A stretch of 64,000 bases of DNA from Paracoccaceae bacterium. GTDB lineage: Bacteria > Pseudomonadota > Alphaproteobacteria > Rhodobacterales > Rhodobacteraceae. Below, in pieces: positions 63,619 to 64,000 of the stretch (its first letter is position 1; each line of letters starts with the position of its first letter). The notes below the pieces were generated by a model, which was not told where the DNA came from, made no database searches, and saw nothing but the letters and a program-made list of their open reading frames with translations. The DNA lies in the NCBI GenBank assembly GCA_016936395.1, contig JAFGXY010000055.1, forward strand, positions 1 to 64,000. The letters are read 5' to 3'. The position numbers and the translations under genes were made by a program.

Positions 63619-64000
63619 TCAGCCGTTGTATTTCTCCAAAAACGCCTCGGCCTTGAGGCTTCGAAAATCCATCAGCGCGTCGTGCAGGCGGCTGTGGTCC
63701 CAGTCCCACCATGCCAGCGCCATCAGGCGGTCGGCAATCGCGGCGGGGAAGCGGGCGCGCATGGGGGTGGCTGGCACCCCGGCGACGATCATATAGGGCG
63801 GCACGTCCTTGGTCACCACCGCGCCCGAGGCGATGACGGCGCCGGCGCCGATGGTCACGTCGGGCTTGATGATCACGCCATGCCCCACCCAAGTATCGGG
63901 CCCGATCACTGTGCGGCGGGCGGCGCGGGCCTCGAAGGTGGCAGGGTCGTCGGCCGCGTCGTCCCAGTAATAGCTGGAGCGATAGAGGAAATGATGCAGG
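63619..64000 (-). CDS. Hexapeptide-repeat acetyltransferase of phosphonate clusters (N-terminus outside window)
   Basis: The frame is open to the right window edge; the last 126 residues are visible. They show left-handed beta-helix repeats (TVIGPDTWVGHGVIIKPDVTIGAGAVIASGAVVTKDVPPY) and the end FPAAIADRLMALAWWDWDH plus EAFLEKY, typical of the hexapeptide transferases found in C-P lyase loci. HHFLYRSSYYWDDA precedes them, so the ATG at 63909 in the ORF track is an internal codon. The substrate could be an aminoalkylphosphonate, by analogy with PhnO. It is convergent with phnF. Confidence 0.82.
   Translation of the reverse strand, partial: LHHFLYRSSYYWDDAADDPATFEARAARRTVIGPDTWVGHGVIIKPDVTIGAGAVIASGAVVTKDVPPYMIVAGVPATPMRARFPAAIADRLMALAWWDWDHSRLHDALMDFRSLKAEAFLEKYNG

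Noticed and set aside
1-64000. CRISPR array, prophage or toxin-antitoxin defence island
   Set aside because: No regularly spaced direct repeats, phage structural genes or toxin-antitoxin pairs were seen; the only mobile trace is the IS tail at the left edge.

Overview
The window looks like a chromosomal segment of an alphaproteobacterium of the Rhodobacteraceae. The base composition is GC-rich and genes are densely packed with many 4-bp ATGA overlaps. The marker blocks fit the family: RegB/SenC/RegA/HvrA/AhcY redox regulation, hslV-membrane protein-hslU, alphaproteobacterial addBA, and the origin-proximal maf-aroE-coaE-dnaQ-secB and rho-mnmE-mnmG-rsmG-parA-parB blocks. No photosynthesis genes are visible, so genus is not assigned.

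Layout. 1-5.9 kb: tail of an IS630-type transposase, an unrecognised membrane ORF, a five-gene branched-chain-amino-acid-type ABC importer with a palindromic repeat inside the operon, then a decayed hydantoinase (hyuA/hyuB) remnant. 5.9-15.1 kb: nagA, tRNA-Thr(CGT), hemY, a mitofilin-like gene and hemD (all minus), then tsaD-gpsA-yciI-EVE (plus), facing a subtilisin-fold protein that has lost its catalytic residues. 15.8-23.4 kb: DUF2853, ahcY, an HD hydrolase, and the regulatory group hvrA-regA-senC divergent from regB, then a PAS-only protein whose promoter region carries a TTAA-N7-TTAA (CtrA-type) site. 23.4-35.3 kb: tsaE-amgK-murU-addB-addA-trxA-hslV-membrane protein-hslU, nearly all overlapping or closely spaced. 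35.4-42.8 kb: lipoprotein alpha/beta hydrolase, smr, mltA, Tim44-like, fxsA, secB, dnaQ, coaE, aroE, maf. 42.8-43.2 kb: an intergenic region with an AT-rich stretch and several DnaA-box-like nonamers, proposed as oriC. 43.2-54.9 kb: hemJ, rho, mnmE, mnmG, rsmG, parA, parB, then hemW, rdgB, rph (minus) and hrcA-grpE (plus), with two strong parS sites and one half-degenerate parS. 55-64 kb: a C-P lyase cluster (phnGHIJK-corA-phnL-phnN and phnM on minus, a 2H-phosphoesterase-like gene and phnF on plus) and the start of a hexapeptide acetyltransferase cut by the window edge.

How the parts work together. Genes to the left of the proposed origin (maf to dnaQ) point left and genes to the right (hemJ to parB) point right, so both arms run with replication, and ParB would load at parS sites 3-9 kb away. 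tsaD and tsaE are two parts of the t6A tRNA modification pathway. amgK and murU form a cell-wall recycling pair, possibly aided by mltA. The phn genes encode phosphonate breakdown under a GntR/PhnF repressor with a clear inverted-repeat operator. Most of the window is core genome. The best leads are the catalytically dead subtilase, the CtrA-type site in front of the PAS protein, the corA gene built into the phn operon, the perfect palindrome between phnM and the 2H gene, and the hydantoinase scar behind the ABC importer.
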